64,000 nucleotides of DNA from Arthrobacter sp. Marseille-P9274 (GTDB lineage Bacteria; Actinomycetota; Actinomycetes; Actinomycetales; Micrococcaceae). The notes beneath the pieces are model-generated. The model searched no databases. It saw only the letters and a program-made list of their open reading frames with translations, and had not been told where the DNA came from. A program made the translations under genes and the position numbers. Each line of letters begins with the position of its first letter. The stretch's first letter is position 1. Positions 9,928-18,771 of this stretch are shown here, piece by piece. The stretch lies in the NCBI RefSeq assembly GCF_946892675.1, contig NZ_CAMPOV010000002.1, forward strand, positions 806,001 to 870,000, written 5' to 3'.

Positions 9928-10063
9928 CCCTTTAGGCAACAGGATCCACCTTCACAACAGCGCGGAATAAGCTGGGTAGACCGCTCGTTGTGAGAAATGG
10001 CTGCCCGGGCCGCCGAACAGGCCCCAGCGCAACGTAAGCAGAACAGGAAGAGGTTCACACGCA

Positions 10064-11047
10064 GTGAGCACAGAAACCAACCAGTCCGTGCGCGACGTCA
10101 TCATCGTCGGCTCCGGCCCGGCCGGCTACACGGCCGCCGTGTACACCGCACGAGCCAACCTGAAGCCGCTGCTGATCGCCAGCTCTGTTGAAGCCGGCGG
10201 TGAACTGATGAACACCACCGACGTCGAAAACTTCCCGGGTTTCCCTGGCGGCGTGATGGGCCCCGACCTGATGGACCAGTTCCAGAAGCAGGCCCAGCGC
10301 TTCGGCACAGAGATCCTCTTCGAAGACGTGACTTCCGTGGACCTGCAGGGTCCGGTCAAGCGCGTCACGATCGGGACCGGCGAGACGTTCGAGGCCAAGG
10401 CCGTCATCATCTCCACCGGCTCTGCCTACCGCGAGCTGGGCCTCGAGGATGAGAAGCGGCTCTCGGGCCACGGCGTCAGCTGGTGCGCAACCTGCGACGG
10501 CTTCTTCTTCAAGGGCCAGGACATCGCCGTCATCGGCGGCGGCGACTCCGCGATGGAGGAAGCCCTGTTCCTGACCAAGTTCGCCAACTCGGTCACCGTC
10601 GTCCACCGCCGCGACTCGCTGCGCGCTTCCAAGATCATGCAGGATCGTGCCCTCGCCCACGAGAAGATCAACTTCCGCTGGAACTCCGAGGTCGTGGGCA
10701 TCGACGGTACGGATAAGGTCACCGCGCTCCGCCTGCGCGACACCACCGACGGCACGGAGAGCACGCTCGCTGTCACCGGTGCCTTCGTCGCTATCGGCAA
10801 CGACCCCCGGGTCGCTTTGGTCAAGGACCAACTGGAGCTGACTCCTGAAGGAACCATCGCCGTCCAGGGCCGCTCGTCCAAGACCACCGTCCCCGGCGTT
10901 TTCGCCGCGGGCGACGTCATCGATCCGACCTACCGCCAGGCAATCACCGCCTCCGGTTCCGGCTGCGTGGCCGCGATCGACGTCGAACACTATCTTGCAG
11001 AGGTAAGTGACCTGCCCGACCTGGTCACCGAGACTGCTGCCGTCTAA
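10064..11047 (+). CDS. trxB: Thioredoxin-disulfide reductase
   Basis: NADPH- and FAD-dependent reduction of thioredoxin. It has 327 residues, with FAD loop GSGPAG at 16-21, redox-active CATC at 141-144 and NADPH-binding GGGDSA at 158-163. The GTG start ([20 protein letters not shown]) gives the usual length. It is followed 27 nt later by trxA and then cwlM, the standard actinobacterial operon. In mycobacteria sigM and its anti-sigma gene lie between the MurJ region and trxB; here only 136 nt separate them, so those genes are absent. Confidence 0.97.
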   Translation: MSTETNQSVRDVIIVGSGPAGYTAAVYTARANLKPLLIASSVEAGGELMNTTDVENFPGFPGGVMGPDLMDQFQKQAQRFGTEILFEDVTSVDLQGPVKRVTIGTGETFEAKAVIISTGSAYRELGLEDEKRLSGHGVSWCATCDGFFFKGQDIAVIGGGDSAMEEALFLTKFANSVTVVHRRDSLRASKIMQDRALAHEKINFRWNSEVVGIDGTDKVTALRLRDTTDGTESTLAVTGAFVAIGNDPRVALVKDQLELTPEGTIAVQGRSSKTTVPGVFAAGDVIDPTYRQAITASGSGCVAAIDVEHYLAEVSDLPDLVTETAAV

Positions 11048-11074
11048 CACCCAACCCCGGAAAGAGAGATACCC

Positions 11075-11401
11075 ATGAGCACTGCAAAAGACGTTACCGA
11101 CGCCAGTTTCGACGCCGACGTCCTGAAGTCCGACAAGCCGGTCATCGTGGACTTCTGGGCTGAATGGTGCGGCCCCTGCCGCATGCTGTCGCCGATCCTC
11201 GATGACATCGCGCAGGAGCACGCCGGCAAGGTCGAGGTCGTCAAGCTCAATGTAGACGACAACCCCGCCACCGCAGCCCAGTACGGCATCACCTCCATCC
11301 CGGCGGTCTACGTCTTCAAGGACGGCCAGGTCGCCGCAACCTCCATCGGCGCCAAGCCGAAGCAGGTTATCGAGCAGGAATTCGCTGAGTTCCTCGGCTA
11401 A
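11075..11401 (+). CDS. trxA: Thioredoxin
   Basis: A 108-residue disulfide reductase with the canonical WCGPC at residues 31-35 and the cis-proline region [13 protein letters not shown]. It receives electrons from TrxB, encoded just upstream, and reduces cytoplasmic proteins. AAGAGAG precedes the ATG. Only 4 nt separate it from the next gene, so trxB-trxA-cwlM is very likely one transcript. Confidence 0.97.
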   Translation: MSTAKDVTDASFDADVLKSDKPVIVDFWAEWCGPCRMLSPILDDIAQEHAGKVEVVKLNVDDNPATAAQYGITSIPAVYVFKDGQVAATSIGAKPKQVIEQEFAEFLG

Positions 11402-11405
11402 CTGA

Positions 11406-12596
11406 ATGATGGAATCTGACGCTGCAGACCGCAGTCTGCGCCGTTCCGACGCTAGCCCGCGCGTAGTAGCCCTCCGCGAGAGGCTGCTGCGCGCGGGTGT
11501 TTCCATGGCCTACCTGGCACCGGATCAGGTCAATGACGCCTCCGTCTTTGACGACCACGTCGACGCAGCCGTCCGGACCTTCCAGCAGGCGCGCGGGCTC
11601 ATGGTGGACGGAGTCGCCGGCCCCGAGACACTGCGGGCTCTCTCGGAGGCACAGTTCAACCTCGGCGACCGCCAGCTCGCTTGGTTCCCGGGAGCCGATC
11701 TGATCCGCGGAGACGACGTCGCCGAACTGCAGCGACAGCTGTCCTACTTGGGCTTCTACTACGGTCATATCGACGGCGAGTTCGGCGAACGCTGCTACTA
11801 CGCCGTGCGCGAGCTTCAAATGAACCTCGGCTTGGAAGTAACCGGAGTTTGCGACGCTCCGCTAATCGGTGCCATGGCCCGCGTCAGCCGGACCATTAGC
11901 CCGAGCCAAGCCTTCTCCCTGCGCGACTACGAACATCTACACCAGTCCTCAGCCGCTTTGAAGGGCCGGGTCGTTTGCTTGGGAGCAGGGCAGGGGTCGG
12001 CGAAGGCCGAACACGCCATCGACAGGGCCAGCGGTCAGGCACTGTCCCAGTGGTCCGTGGCATCCGACATCACGCACCGCATCGAAAGCATTCTTTCTGC
12101 GCTCGGCGCCGACGTCACCGTCATCGGGGACACAGCAGAGATGCCACACGCCGAGCGAATGCAAAGAATCAAGAGCTCAAATGCAAGCCTAAGCGTGACT
12201 ATCAACTGTGACTGGTTGGACCAGCCGGCGGCTAACGGCGTTTCAGCCTTTTACTGGGGAAGACCGGAAACAGGTGAAATCCGATCGCCGATCGGGCACC
12301 GGGCAGCCGAGTTGGTCCTCAAAGAGATCCTCGCCCGTACATCCATGACGGATCTCGGTATCCACGGCAGAAGCTGGGACATTCTGCGGATGACATCGGT
12401 ACCGTCCATCGAACTCGATCTCGGCTACCTCAGCAGCCCGGTCGACAGCGAACGGCTGGCCGATCCCGTCTTCCGTCAGGTCCTGGCGGATGCCGTTGTC
12501 ATTGCCATTCAGCGGCTTTACCTCCTGGAAGAAGAGGACGAGCCAACGGGAACACTAGCTGTCGACGACGTCCTACGCTTCAACCCCGGCCTCTGA
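11406..12596 (+). CDS. cwlM: CwlM-like cytoplasmic peptidoglycan regulator (inactive amidase fold)
   Basis: A 396-residue protein with two peptidoglycan_binding_1-type repeats (about residues 20-80 and 100-155) and a C-terminal Amidase_3-like domain. There is no signal peptide. The usual zinc ligands look replaced: GAGQG where active enzymes have a GHG, INCDW where a second His is expected, and LDLGYL where a Glu is expected. In mycobacteria CwlM is a PknB substrate that activates MurA from the cytoplasm. The tail here (EPTGTLAVDDVL) offers threonines of the same general kind. Codon use is less GC-biased than in trxA. The start may equally be the second of two adjacent ATGs. Confidence 0.85.
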   Translation: MMESDAADRSLRRSDASPRVVALRERLLRAGVSMAYLAPDQVNDASVFDDHVDAAVRTFQQARGLMVDGVAGPETLRALSEAQFNLGDRQLAWFPGADLIRGDDVAELQRQLSYLGFYYGHIDGEFGERCYYAVRELQMNLGLEVTGVCDAPLIGAMARVSRTISPSQAFSLRDYEHLHQSSAALKGRVVCLGAGQGSAKAEHAIDRASGQALSQWSVASDITHRIESILSALGADVTVIGDTAEMPHAERMQRIKSSNASLSVTINCDWLDQPAANGVSAFYWGRPETGEIRSPIGHRAAELVLKEILARTSMTDLGIHGRSWDILRMTSVPSIELDLGYLSSPVDSERLADPVFRQVLADAVVIAIQRLYLLEEEDEPTGTLAVDDVLRFNPGL

Positions 12597-12984
12597 CAAA
12601 GCCCTGCCAGGGGTAGGGGACGCCTACCCACAGTTCGCCGCGCTGCCGCCTTGGAGCCTGGGGCGAAGGACGTCTCGCGGCCTGGGGAGAAGAGCGTGAC
12701 GCAGCTGCCGCCCGAGCGCTGAATCGCTCAATAGAGGACGCCGCTCGGAACTCCGGACGAGAACCCGCCCTCGGCCCGTAGAGGTCCCATTAGCGTTCCA
12801 CGCCAGTTGGATGATCGCGTAGCTGCAGAAATGCCGGAGCAATTTTCACGGCTCCAACGGGATGCTCTTGCCGGCCTGGAAGACGGGCCGCTTCGCCCTG
12901 AGAAGGAGTCCCACCACCCCTCCGCTAAAGAGAATCCGATTGCCTCTGCATGTTGAACGCCACGGATCTCTGTTCGCCCTGACT

Positions 12985-13345
12985 GTTCCACGTGAAACCG
13001 CACCCGTCCCGTCGTAACCGTTCCTCGTGAAACCGCACCCGTCCGGTCGTAACCGTTCCTCGTGAAACCGCGCCCGTCCGGTCGCAACCGTTCCACGTGA
13101 AACCGCACCCGTCCGGTCGTAACCGTTCCACGTGAAACCGCACCCGTCCGGTCGTAACCGTTCCACGTAAACCGCACCCGTCAGGTCGTAACCGTTCCAC
13201 GTAAACCGCACCCGTCAGGTCGCAACCGTTCCACGTGAAACCGCACCCGTCCGGTCGTAACCGTTCCTCGTGAAACCGCGCCCGTCCGGTCGCAACCGTT
13301 CCACGTAAACCGCACCCGTCAGGTCGTAACCGTTCCTCGTGAAAC
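12985..13345 (+). repeat. Tandem array of 11 parS-like units, 34-35 bp period
   Basis: Each unit is a 14-bp parS-type core plus a 20-21 bp GC-rich spacer starting CGCACCCGTC. Cores begin at 12985, 13020, 13055, 13090, 13125, 13160, 13194, 13228, 13263, 13298 and 13332. Four are intact GTTCCACGTGAAAC (12985, 13090, 13125, 13228). Four carry CTCGTG in place of CACGTG (13020, 13055, 13263, 13332). Three have lost one G (GTTCCACGTAAAC: 13160, 13194, 13298). All units face the same way. Spacers vary at only a few positions, so this is not a CRISPR. Binding by the ParB encoded 4 kb away is inferred from the parS consensus. Confidence 0.93.
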
Positions 13346-14120
13346 TGCTGCGGGTGGATTGGCGTGGCTACGAGACGACTCGCGCCCGGCTGTCGCAGAT
13401 GCCGGAGGGGTACGGCGTTCGCCGCACGAGATGCTCGGCAGCGTCGCCTCTGCAAATAAGTTGCTGCCTTCTCGAATTCCGCTGTCGGAACGATGGTTTC
13501 ACAAGGTTGAGAAGGAAAGTGCGAATAGTGCAGGGCCACTTAGGCTCTTACCTACTCACGGCGCAAAATGGAGAATGCGGTTTGACCGCTATCTCCTCGA
13601 GAGTATTGTTTTCGCTTTTCGGGTGGAGATGCGGCCGCGGAGATGCCGTCATGGCCCGATGCGCCGAGGGCCGACAGGCGGCACCCCAACTGTAGCTCGG
13701 CATCCGTTCTTCGCATTCCGTCCGGGAAGGACTAGAGAGAGAACGCGCTACCTGGCTGCCAATCACTCCATAGTCGATCGCCGACCGCCTAACCATCATA
13801 AGGAGGTACCCAAATTGTCGTTCACGCATGTCTTCTTGGGAGCACCCGCTCCTAATGACCACCGGTGTCGATCGTCGCCGCCCTACTCAACCAGGCGCGT
13901 ACTCAACCACGCGTGTCGGCACCAGACGGGCCGAGCAGAGGCTCCCTTCCCGATGCAACGAACGCTCCTTTTCGTCTCCATGCTTCCTGGAGATCAAGGA
14001 CCAACAACCCCCCTCACGCGGGCAAGGTGATGCAATGTACTGGAGATCGTGGGTGGCACGGGAAGCGAGAAGGGCACGCCCAATGAGCACTGACAAACAA
14101 TCAAGCGACGGCCGAGCGGC

Positions 14121-14134
14121 GTTTCACGTGGAAC
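14121..14134 (-). promoter_or_regulatory. parS site
   Basis: GTTTCACGTGGAAC, identical on the opposite strand to the intact core of the array; a match to the general bacterial parS consensus. Confidence 0.88.
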
Positions 14135-14217
14135 GCCGCGCCGGTCCTGAGCGGCGGGGCACCCACCTTCGCCTGCTCGGCGCTTGCGTCAACATGCAAA
14201 GGAGAGGGGCTACGCGA

Positions 14218-14231
14218 GTTCCACGTGAAAC
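14218..14231 (+). promoter_or_regulatory. parS site
   Basis: GTTCCACGTGAAAC flanked by A on both sides, 97 bp from the previous site and in the opposite orientation. Confidence 0.88.
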
Positions 14232-14766
14232 ACATGTAGGGAACTAATCGACTGCTCAAACCCGGCGCGATCCCAAGGGAGCCGCGCGGATCGACCGGGC
14301 TCCGCAGTCCACCGACGGCGACAGGTAACTACACAGAAGCGGACTTCAGTCGGTCGGTCCGATCTCCATTACCTCAAACCAAGGGGGAAGCTAGAAGCGC
14401 GCCAACCTCCTGCAGCAGATGGCCTGAGTGATTCTGCAGCATCCCGAAGAAGCACGGCGGAGCAAAGTCCTCGAAGAACCCTTCTTGAACGAAGCATTTC
14501 TTCCTCGAAAGAGTGCTTCTGAGCACGACGCCTTTACGACGCGCGCAGTGATTTTCTAACGCAGAGGCCGCTCCGCAGGCCTGGCAGGTAGAAGCTAGCA
14601 TTTCCCGGATCCCACCCGTCGTCTACTCACAGCTCGAAAGAGACCATATCCGGGGCGAATCTGGGGAGTGACGCAGAGAGGCTGTCACTGATCCCTCATC
14701 AGAAGGCGATGATCGATCCATATGCTTAGCTGTGCAACGCATCTCTGTGCCCCATATGGTCAGTAC

Positions 14767-14780
14767 GTTCCACGTGAAAC
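14767..14780 (+). promoter_or_regulatory. parS site
   Basis: GTTCCACGTGAAAC in non-coding DNA; intact core. Confidence 0.88.
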
Positions 14781-15055
14781 ACGGAGATTGAACGCAGAAG
14801 TATTAGGCCGTCAGCCTCGCCCCGATTCATTTGGAAACTCAACCCTCCCGGATGGAGCATATCTGTAATGTGGAGGAGAGCAACGCGATAGTCCTCGGCC
14901 CGGGCGAGCACGGGCTACTTCGAGCCCAGGCCGAGTTGGTTCGCGGCCCTTCGGAGTCCTCGGCGTCGATGTGAGCGCCAGGATGTTGTCATGATCCGTG
15001 CGTACAGCCCTAGACGCCTGCCCCATGCGCATTTGGGTGTTGTGCTCGAAGGGGT

Positions 15056-15069
15056 GTTCCACGTGAAAC
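15056..15069 (+). promoter_or_regulatory. parS site
   Basis: GTTCCACGTGAAAC preceded by T, extending the match toward the 16-bp consensus. Confidence 0.88.
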
Positions 15070-15408
15070 GAAGCCCCCTCCGCCCATTTTGCCGGTAGAG
15101 CCATCACAATGCAGCGGCCTCAGGAGCGTATGAGAAGAATGCTGGTGCCCGGCCACGATTCGCAAAGCGGTCGGGCGTTGCAGCATCCAATCGAAATCTT
15201 CCGCGGCCACTGGGGCCGCCGCGGCCCTTGGCGGGGTCTCCACCGCCGAAGGGCAACGATGGTTCGAAGAGCTAAGGAATGTGGGGCGGGCTAAGTGTAT
15301 CCACAGTGGAAATGGCACTCTGCTCAGGGCTTGCTATATGACCACACGCATCTGGCGTACGGAGTTGAACCGTCATTCCCGCACTAGACTGGTGGGCCGG
15401 CGCGTAGG

Positions 15409-15427
15409 CACAGTCCTGAGGACTGTG
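15409..15427. repeat. 19-nt perfect inverted repeat
   Basis: CACAGTCCT and AGGACTGTG separated by one G. It lies in non-coding DNA between two parS sites. No T-run follows, so an operator or a recombination remnant is as likely as a terminator. Confidence 0.45.
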
Positions 15428-15517
15428 TCAGACACGATGCCGACCGACAGAAGGTGATTCACCTACCCCTCTTCGGGACGAACAGAGATCTGGGCAGCGT
15501 CTTCCACCACAAGGTCC

Positions 15518-15531
15518 GTTTCACGTGGAAC
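15518..15531 (-). promoter_or_regulatory. parS site
   Basis: GTTTCACGTGGAAC, intact core, reverse orientation. Confidence 0.88.
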
Positions 15532-16142
15532 AGCGTCTTTCGCAGGGGGCTCCCCATGCGACACGCAGAAATGAGAACGGAGTGTGTAAACCCCTAGCAG
15601 TGGGTTCAAGGTGCTCCTTCGACGCTAACCAATAGCTACTCAGCGGAAGGACAGGATAAAACGAGTGGGCCAACTGTGTTCTCTCGGCAGGCTCAACATC
15701 ATCCCAATCACACCATCCACCTAGTTCGCCTTCCGAAGGGTTCGATCACTGTCAGAAGCGTACTATCCCTATCGACGGTACTCATGTGAAAGACATACAT
15801 TGGGCACGGCCATTGGGCCCGTGGTGGATGCACTCTGCAAGCCTAGCCAGCGATCCAGACGACTGGGCGTACTCTTGAATCCCAGCAGTCAACAGCGCCC
15901 GCGGCTGCTGCTGCCCGGATCAGTAGTTTTAGAAGAGTCCGAAGCGGAGGGCTCCAATTTCGATCCGGATTCCACACAAGGAGTAGCTCTGACGTGGAAG
16001 TAGGAATCGGATGCGCAAGTAGGTCAGGCCGGGGCCACTGGCAATCGCTCGTCTCGGACACAATCGACGCGCCGTTCCTTCTGCGTTCAACCCCTCCATG
16101 CGACGATGCCTCCTTCCCGTGACACGTCTCCTTCGGACGCTG

Positions 16143-16156
16143 GTTTCACGTGGAAC
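16143..16156 (-). promoter_or_regulatory. parS site
   Basis: GTTTCACGTGGAAC, intact core, reverse orientation. Confidence 0.88.
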
Positions 16157-16427
16157 AACATCCCGCGCGCGCGAGGGAGAAGGAGACTGTCCGTTATCGA
16201 TATCCCAACGCACTTGCCCATGGGTGACTGACGCCTACGTATATCGCGGAGGCCTACACGGATGTTGGCTCTGTTTCCCGTAGTAGGGACTGCATTCTAG
16301 CATTGCTCCTCGTTGGGGCAGCACCGACAAATTCGATGCCCCATCCCAGCCGCTGATTGTCCTGTGCTGAAACTACTACTTGGCCGCAACAAATCCGTCA
16401 GTTCAGACCGAGCGCACGGGCAGTCAT

Positions 16428-16441
16428 GTTTCACGTGGAAC
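16428..16441 (-). promoter_or_regulatory. parS site
   Basis: TGTTTCACGTGGAACA including flanks, a full 16-bp-type match. Confidence 0.9.
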
Positions 16442-16833
16442 AGCTACTCCGAGGGCCAAACGCCAGAACCTTCAGGCTGCTGGGCGGGCCCTCGGTCTGA
16501 AACTGCGCCCTCGCCTACCTGGGCGCGGGCCCTCTTCCGGCGGATCCTCCCCCCACTGAACGTGCAGGCGAAATTCAGGGCAGAATCAGAACACTCGTGA
16601 TCTGGAGAGCCGGACTGAGCAACAGCATGCACGATCTCCGTGTCACTCTTGCTAGTAGCGCTACATCCAGCCCAGCGAATTGAGTCTTGAACTGCGCAGC
16701 AGTACCGACGCGGGATGCAAAGAGGATGACGTCACATCTGGTCCCGGTTTGGCCTGCTCCTCCCAAACGCCAACTTGCGTCATCCCCACACGCACGAGCA
16801 ATGCCGGCCTACAGTCTATGGAGGCAGGAGATG

Positions 16834-16847
16834 GTTGCACGTGAAAC
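16834..16847 (+). promoter_or_regulatory. parS-like site with one change
   Basis: GTTGCACGTGAAAC. The CACGTG core is intact and position 4 is G. The general parS consensus tolerates any base there, so it may still bind ParB. Confidence 0.7.
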
Positions 16848-17230
16848 GACCGATTGTTGCACCGAACCAGTGAAAATTTGTACCTGACCGACTCAGCACC
16901 TTATATTCTGCGGAATCTTCCTAGACGCTGACACCCGGCATCTGATGTGACCATCTGAACGCCCAGCGAGGCGAAGTGGCAGTAGAGGCGGAATCAGATT
17001 CTGGTCCTCTAGCTCGCAGGCAGCGCGGTCGCCGGGCGGGGCGGAGCGAGCGAGCAGTCCCTATGCAGCCAGTGCGAGGCCTCGGATGAGGTGCCTGGAC
17101 GAGTCCAGAATCTGAATTGCCCACCCGCCTCGGCTGCGGGAAAGCCAGGCAGGGGCCTCACGGCACCCCTCTAAACCCGTCTTCTACGACCGAAACTACC
17201 CACACTACGGCTGAGTGCTGGTCAAGACCT

Positions 17231-17244
17231 GTTCCACGTGAAAC
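17231..17244 (+). promoter_or_regulatory. parS site nearest the 3' end of parB
   Basis: GTTCCACGTGAAAC preceded by T; 119 bp beyond the parB stop codon. Confidence 0.88.
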
Positions 17245-17310
17245 CGAACTGCTTTATGTTTTGCCCATGTAAACGCCCGCCGTGCCACCGAAAAGGAGAG
17301 GGAATATGCA

Positions 17311-17346
17311 AGAAGGGTGGCGCCGCGTGAGCGGGGCCACCCTTCT
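17311..17346 (-). terminator. Hairpin after parB
   Basis: AGAAGGGTGGC pairs with GCCACCCTTCT (11 bp) around a 14-nt loop, immediately downstream of the parB stop. No clear T-run follows on the minus strand, so termination strength is uncertain. Confidence 0.6.
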
Positions 17347-17362
17347 CGGATGCTGGCGAGGC

Positions 17363-18685
17363 TTAGTTCTCTGACGGACTAAGCACACCCATGATGCGAT
17401 TGAGGTCGTCAACGCTGGCAAACTCAATACTGACGCGCCCCTTTTTCGCCCCCAAGGTGATCTTCACATTCGTATCCAAGCGATCCGACAACGATGTAGC
17501 TAGGAAATCTAGGCGCTCGTGCCGAGCGCCTAAACGAGGCTTGGTCTCCCGCTTCGGCCTGCGGAGACTGTCACTGAGGGCGACAATCTCCTCGGTGGCC
17601 CTTACAGACAAACCCTCGGCAACGATCTTCTGTGCCAGCTTCTCCATCTCCGCGGGATCCGCTAAACCGAGCAGGGCACGCGCGTGCCCTGCCGAGAGCA
17701 CTCCCGCCGCTACGCGACGCTGCACCAATGGCGGAAGCTTCATCAAACGGATCGTATTGGACACCTGCGGGCGTGAACGGCCGATTCTGTCAGCCAACTC
17801 ATCGTGCGTGCAGCCGAAATCCTCAAGCAGTTGTTGGTAGGCCGCTGCTTCCTCGAGTGGATTCAGTTGACTGCGGTGGAGGTTCTCCAAGAGGGCATCA
17901 CGAAGCAGGTCATCATCAGACGTAGAACGAATGATCGCCGGCACGGCTTCGAGTCCTGCCTGCTGGGCCGCGCGCCATCGGCGCTCACCCATGACCAGTT
18001 CGTACTCGTGATCGTTCTGCTCAGAGGAAGGCCGAACGACGATGGGCTGCAAGATGCCGATTTCGCGCACCGAGTGCACAAGTTCGGCCATGTCCTCTTC
18101 ATCGAAGACCGATCTGGGCTGCTTGCGGTTCGGATGAATGGATCCGACAGGGACTTCCGCAAACTTGGCGCCCGGTACCTCCACGAGAGTTTCACGTGAA
18201 ACGTCGTCCGTGGCGGGATCGGACTGTCCACGGGTGTCGTCAGATTCGGACTTCTCAAGGTTTCCACTGGACTCGCGCGGGACAACGGCGTTGGGGGCAT
18301 CGCCCTCTAGGCTCGCCTCTACCTCGAGCGGATCTGCCTTGGAGTCCGCTGTCTCCGTCTCCTGGGCTGTCTCGGGCTTGTTGGTCTTTGCCCCTTTTGC
18401 ACCGCCCGCAGCAGCGCTCTTGCGGCCCCCTGCGGCCGATCGGCGGGGCCCACGCAGCACTTCTGCGACCTGAGCAGCGGACGAAGAGGGACGTCCCGCG
18501 GCACGGTCGGCCTCTCCGGTGCCCTCAAGATAGGGACGGGTACCGGCCGAGGGGAAAAAGACGTCGACAGGCCGCCCCTTCGGTGCGTTCGAACCGCCTT
18601 CCGGCGCTGAGTCTTCAGTGGCCACTGCAGCATTCGGAATCAAAGCGCCTAGGCCCCTGCCCAAACCGCGGCGTTTCTCACTCAT
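17363..18685 (-). CDS. parB: Chromosome-partitioning protein ParB with long N-terminal linker
   Basis: CTP-dependent parS-binding clamp that spreads along DNA near the origin and engages ParA. It has 440 residues, starting [22 protein letters not shown] lies 7 nt before the ATG. The conserved N-terminal motif is followed by about 155 low-complexity residues (Ser/Ala/Glu/Lys) before the ParB core begins at [12 protein letters not shown] (about 175). The CTP-binding GERRWRA is at 233-239. The HTH region ([18 protein letters not shown]) and a C-terminal dimerisation segment follow. The linker makes the protein longer than typical ParB (about 280-350 aa). A symmetric parS lies within the linker codons for VSRET (162-166). 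ParA is encoded just upstream. Confidence 0.97.
   Translation of the reverse strand: MSEKRRGLGRGLGALIPNAAVATEDSAPEGGSNAPKGRPVDVFFPSAGTRPYLEGTGEADRAAGRPSSSAAQVAEVLRGPRRSAAGGRKSAAAGGAKGAKTNKPETAQETETADSKADPLEVEASLEGDAPNAVVPRESSGNLEKSESDDTRGQSDPATDDVSRETLVEVPGAKFAEVPVGSIHPNRKQPRSVFDEEDMAELVHSVREIGILQPIVVRPSSEQNDHEYELVMGERRWRAAQQAGLEAVPAIIRSTSDDDLLRDALLENLHRSQLNPLEEAAAYQQLLEDFGCTHDELADRIGRSRPQVSNTIRLMKLPPLVQRRVAAGVLSAGHARALLGLADPAEMEKLAQKIVAEGLSVRATEEIVALSDSLRRPKRETKPRLGARHERLDFLATSLSDRLDTNVKITLGAKKGRVSIEFASVDDLNRIMGVLSPSEN
18189..18202. promoter_or_regulatory. Symmetric parS inside parB
   Basis: GTTTCACGTGAAAC, a perfect palindrome within the coding sequence. On the parB strand it encodes the peptide VSRET. 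Confidence 0.92.
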
Positions 18686-18771
18686 CAAGGATCCTTCCTG
18701 AATGCATGCCTACATGCATTGTTGCGATCTAAGCAGTCATTCTACTGGGGGACGTTGCCACCCATACGGAA

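Larger units (their letters stand above)
12597..17362. other. 4.77-kb gene-free region packed with parS sites
   Basis: Between the convergent cwlM and parB genes there is no ORF with credible composition, family resemblance or consistent codon use. GC looks lower than the surroundings by eye. The recognisable content is a parS-like tandem array (12985-13345) and nine dispersed parS or parS-like sites from 14121 to 17244. A 19-nt inverted repeat CACAGTCCTGAGGACTGTG also lies at 15409-15427. In mycobacteria one small gene lies between cwlM and parB; nothing like it is seen here. The likely role is a centromere-like loading zone for ParB (inference). Confidence 0.75.

Noticed and set aside
12985-13345. 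CRISPR array
   Set aside because: The period of about 35 bp resembles one, but the segments between cores are nearly identical rather than unique, and the core is a parS motif. No cas genes are present.
12728-13539. Minus-strand ORFs through the repeat array encoding FHVE/TWNGYD-like repeats
   Set aside because: The 35-bp unit is not a multiple of three and lacks stops, so several frames stay open automatically. The peptides have no consistent composition outside the array.
13815-14030. ORF with TTG start after AAGGAGGT
   Set aside because: The ribosome-site match is excellent, but the 72-residue product has random composition, no family resemblance and ends in non-coding-like sequence.
17306-17374. 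22-residue ORF after AAGGAGAG near the parB end
   Set aside because: It consists mostly of the parB terminator hairpin and runs antisense into the parB stop region.
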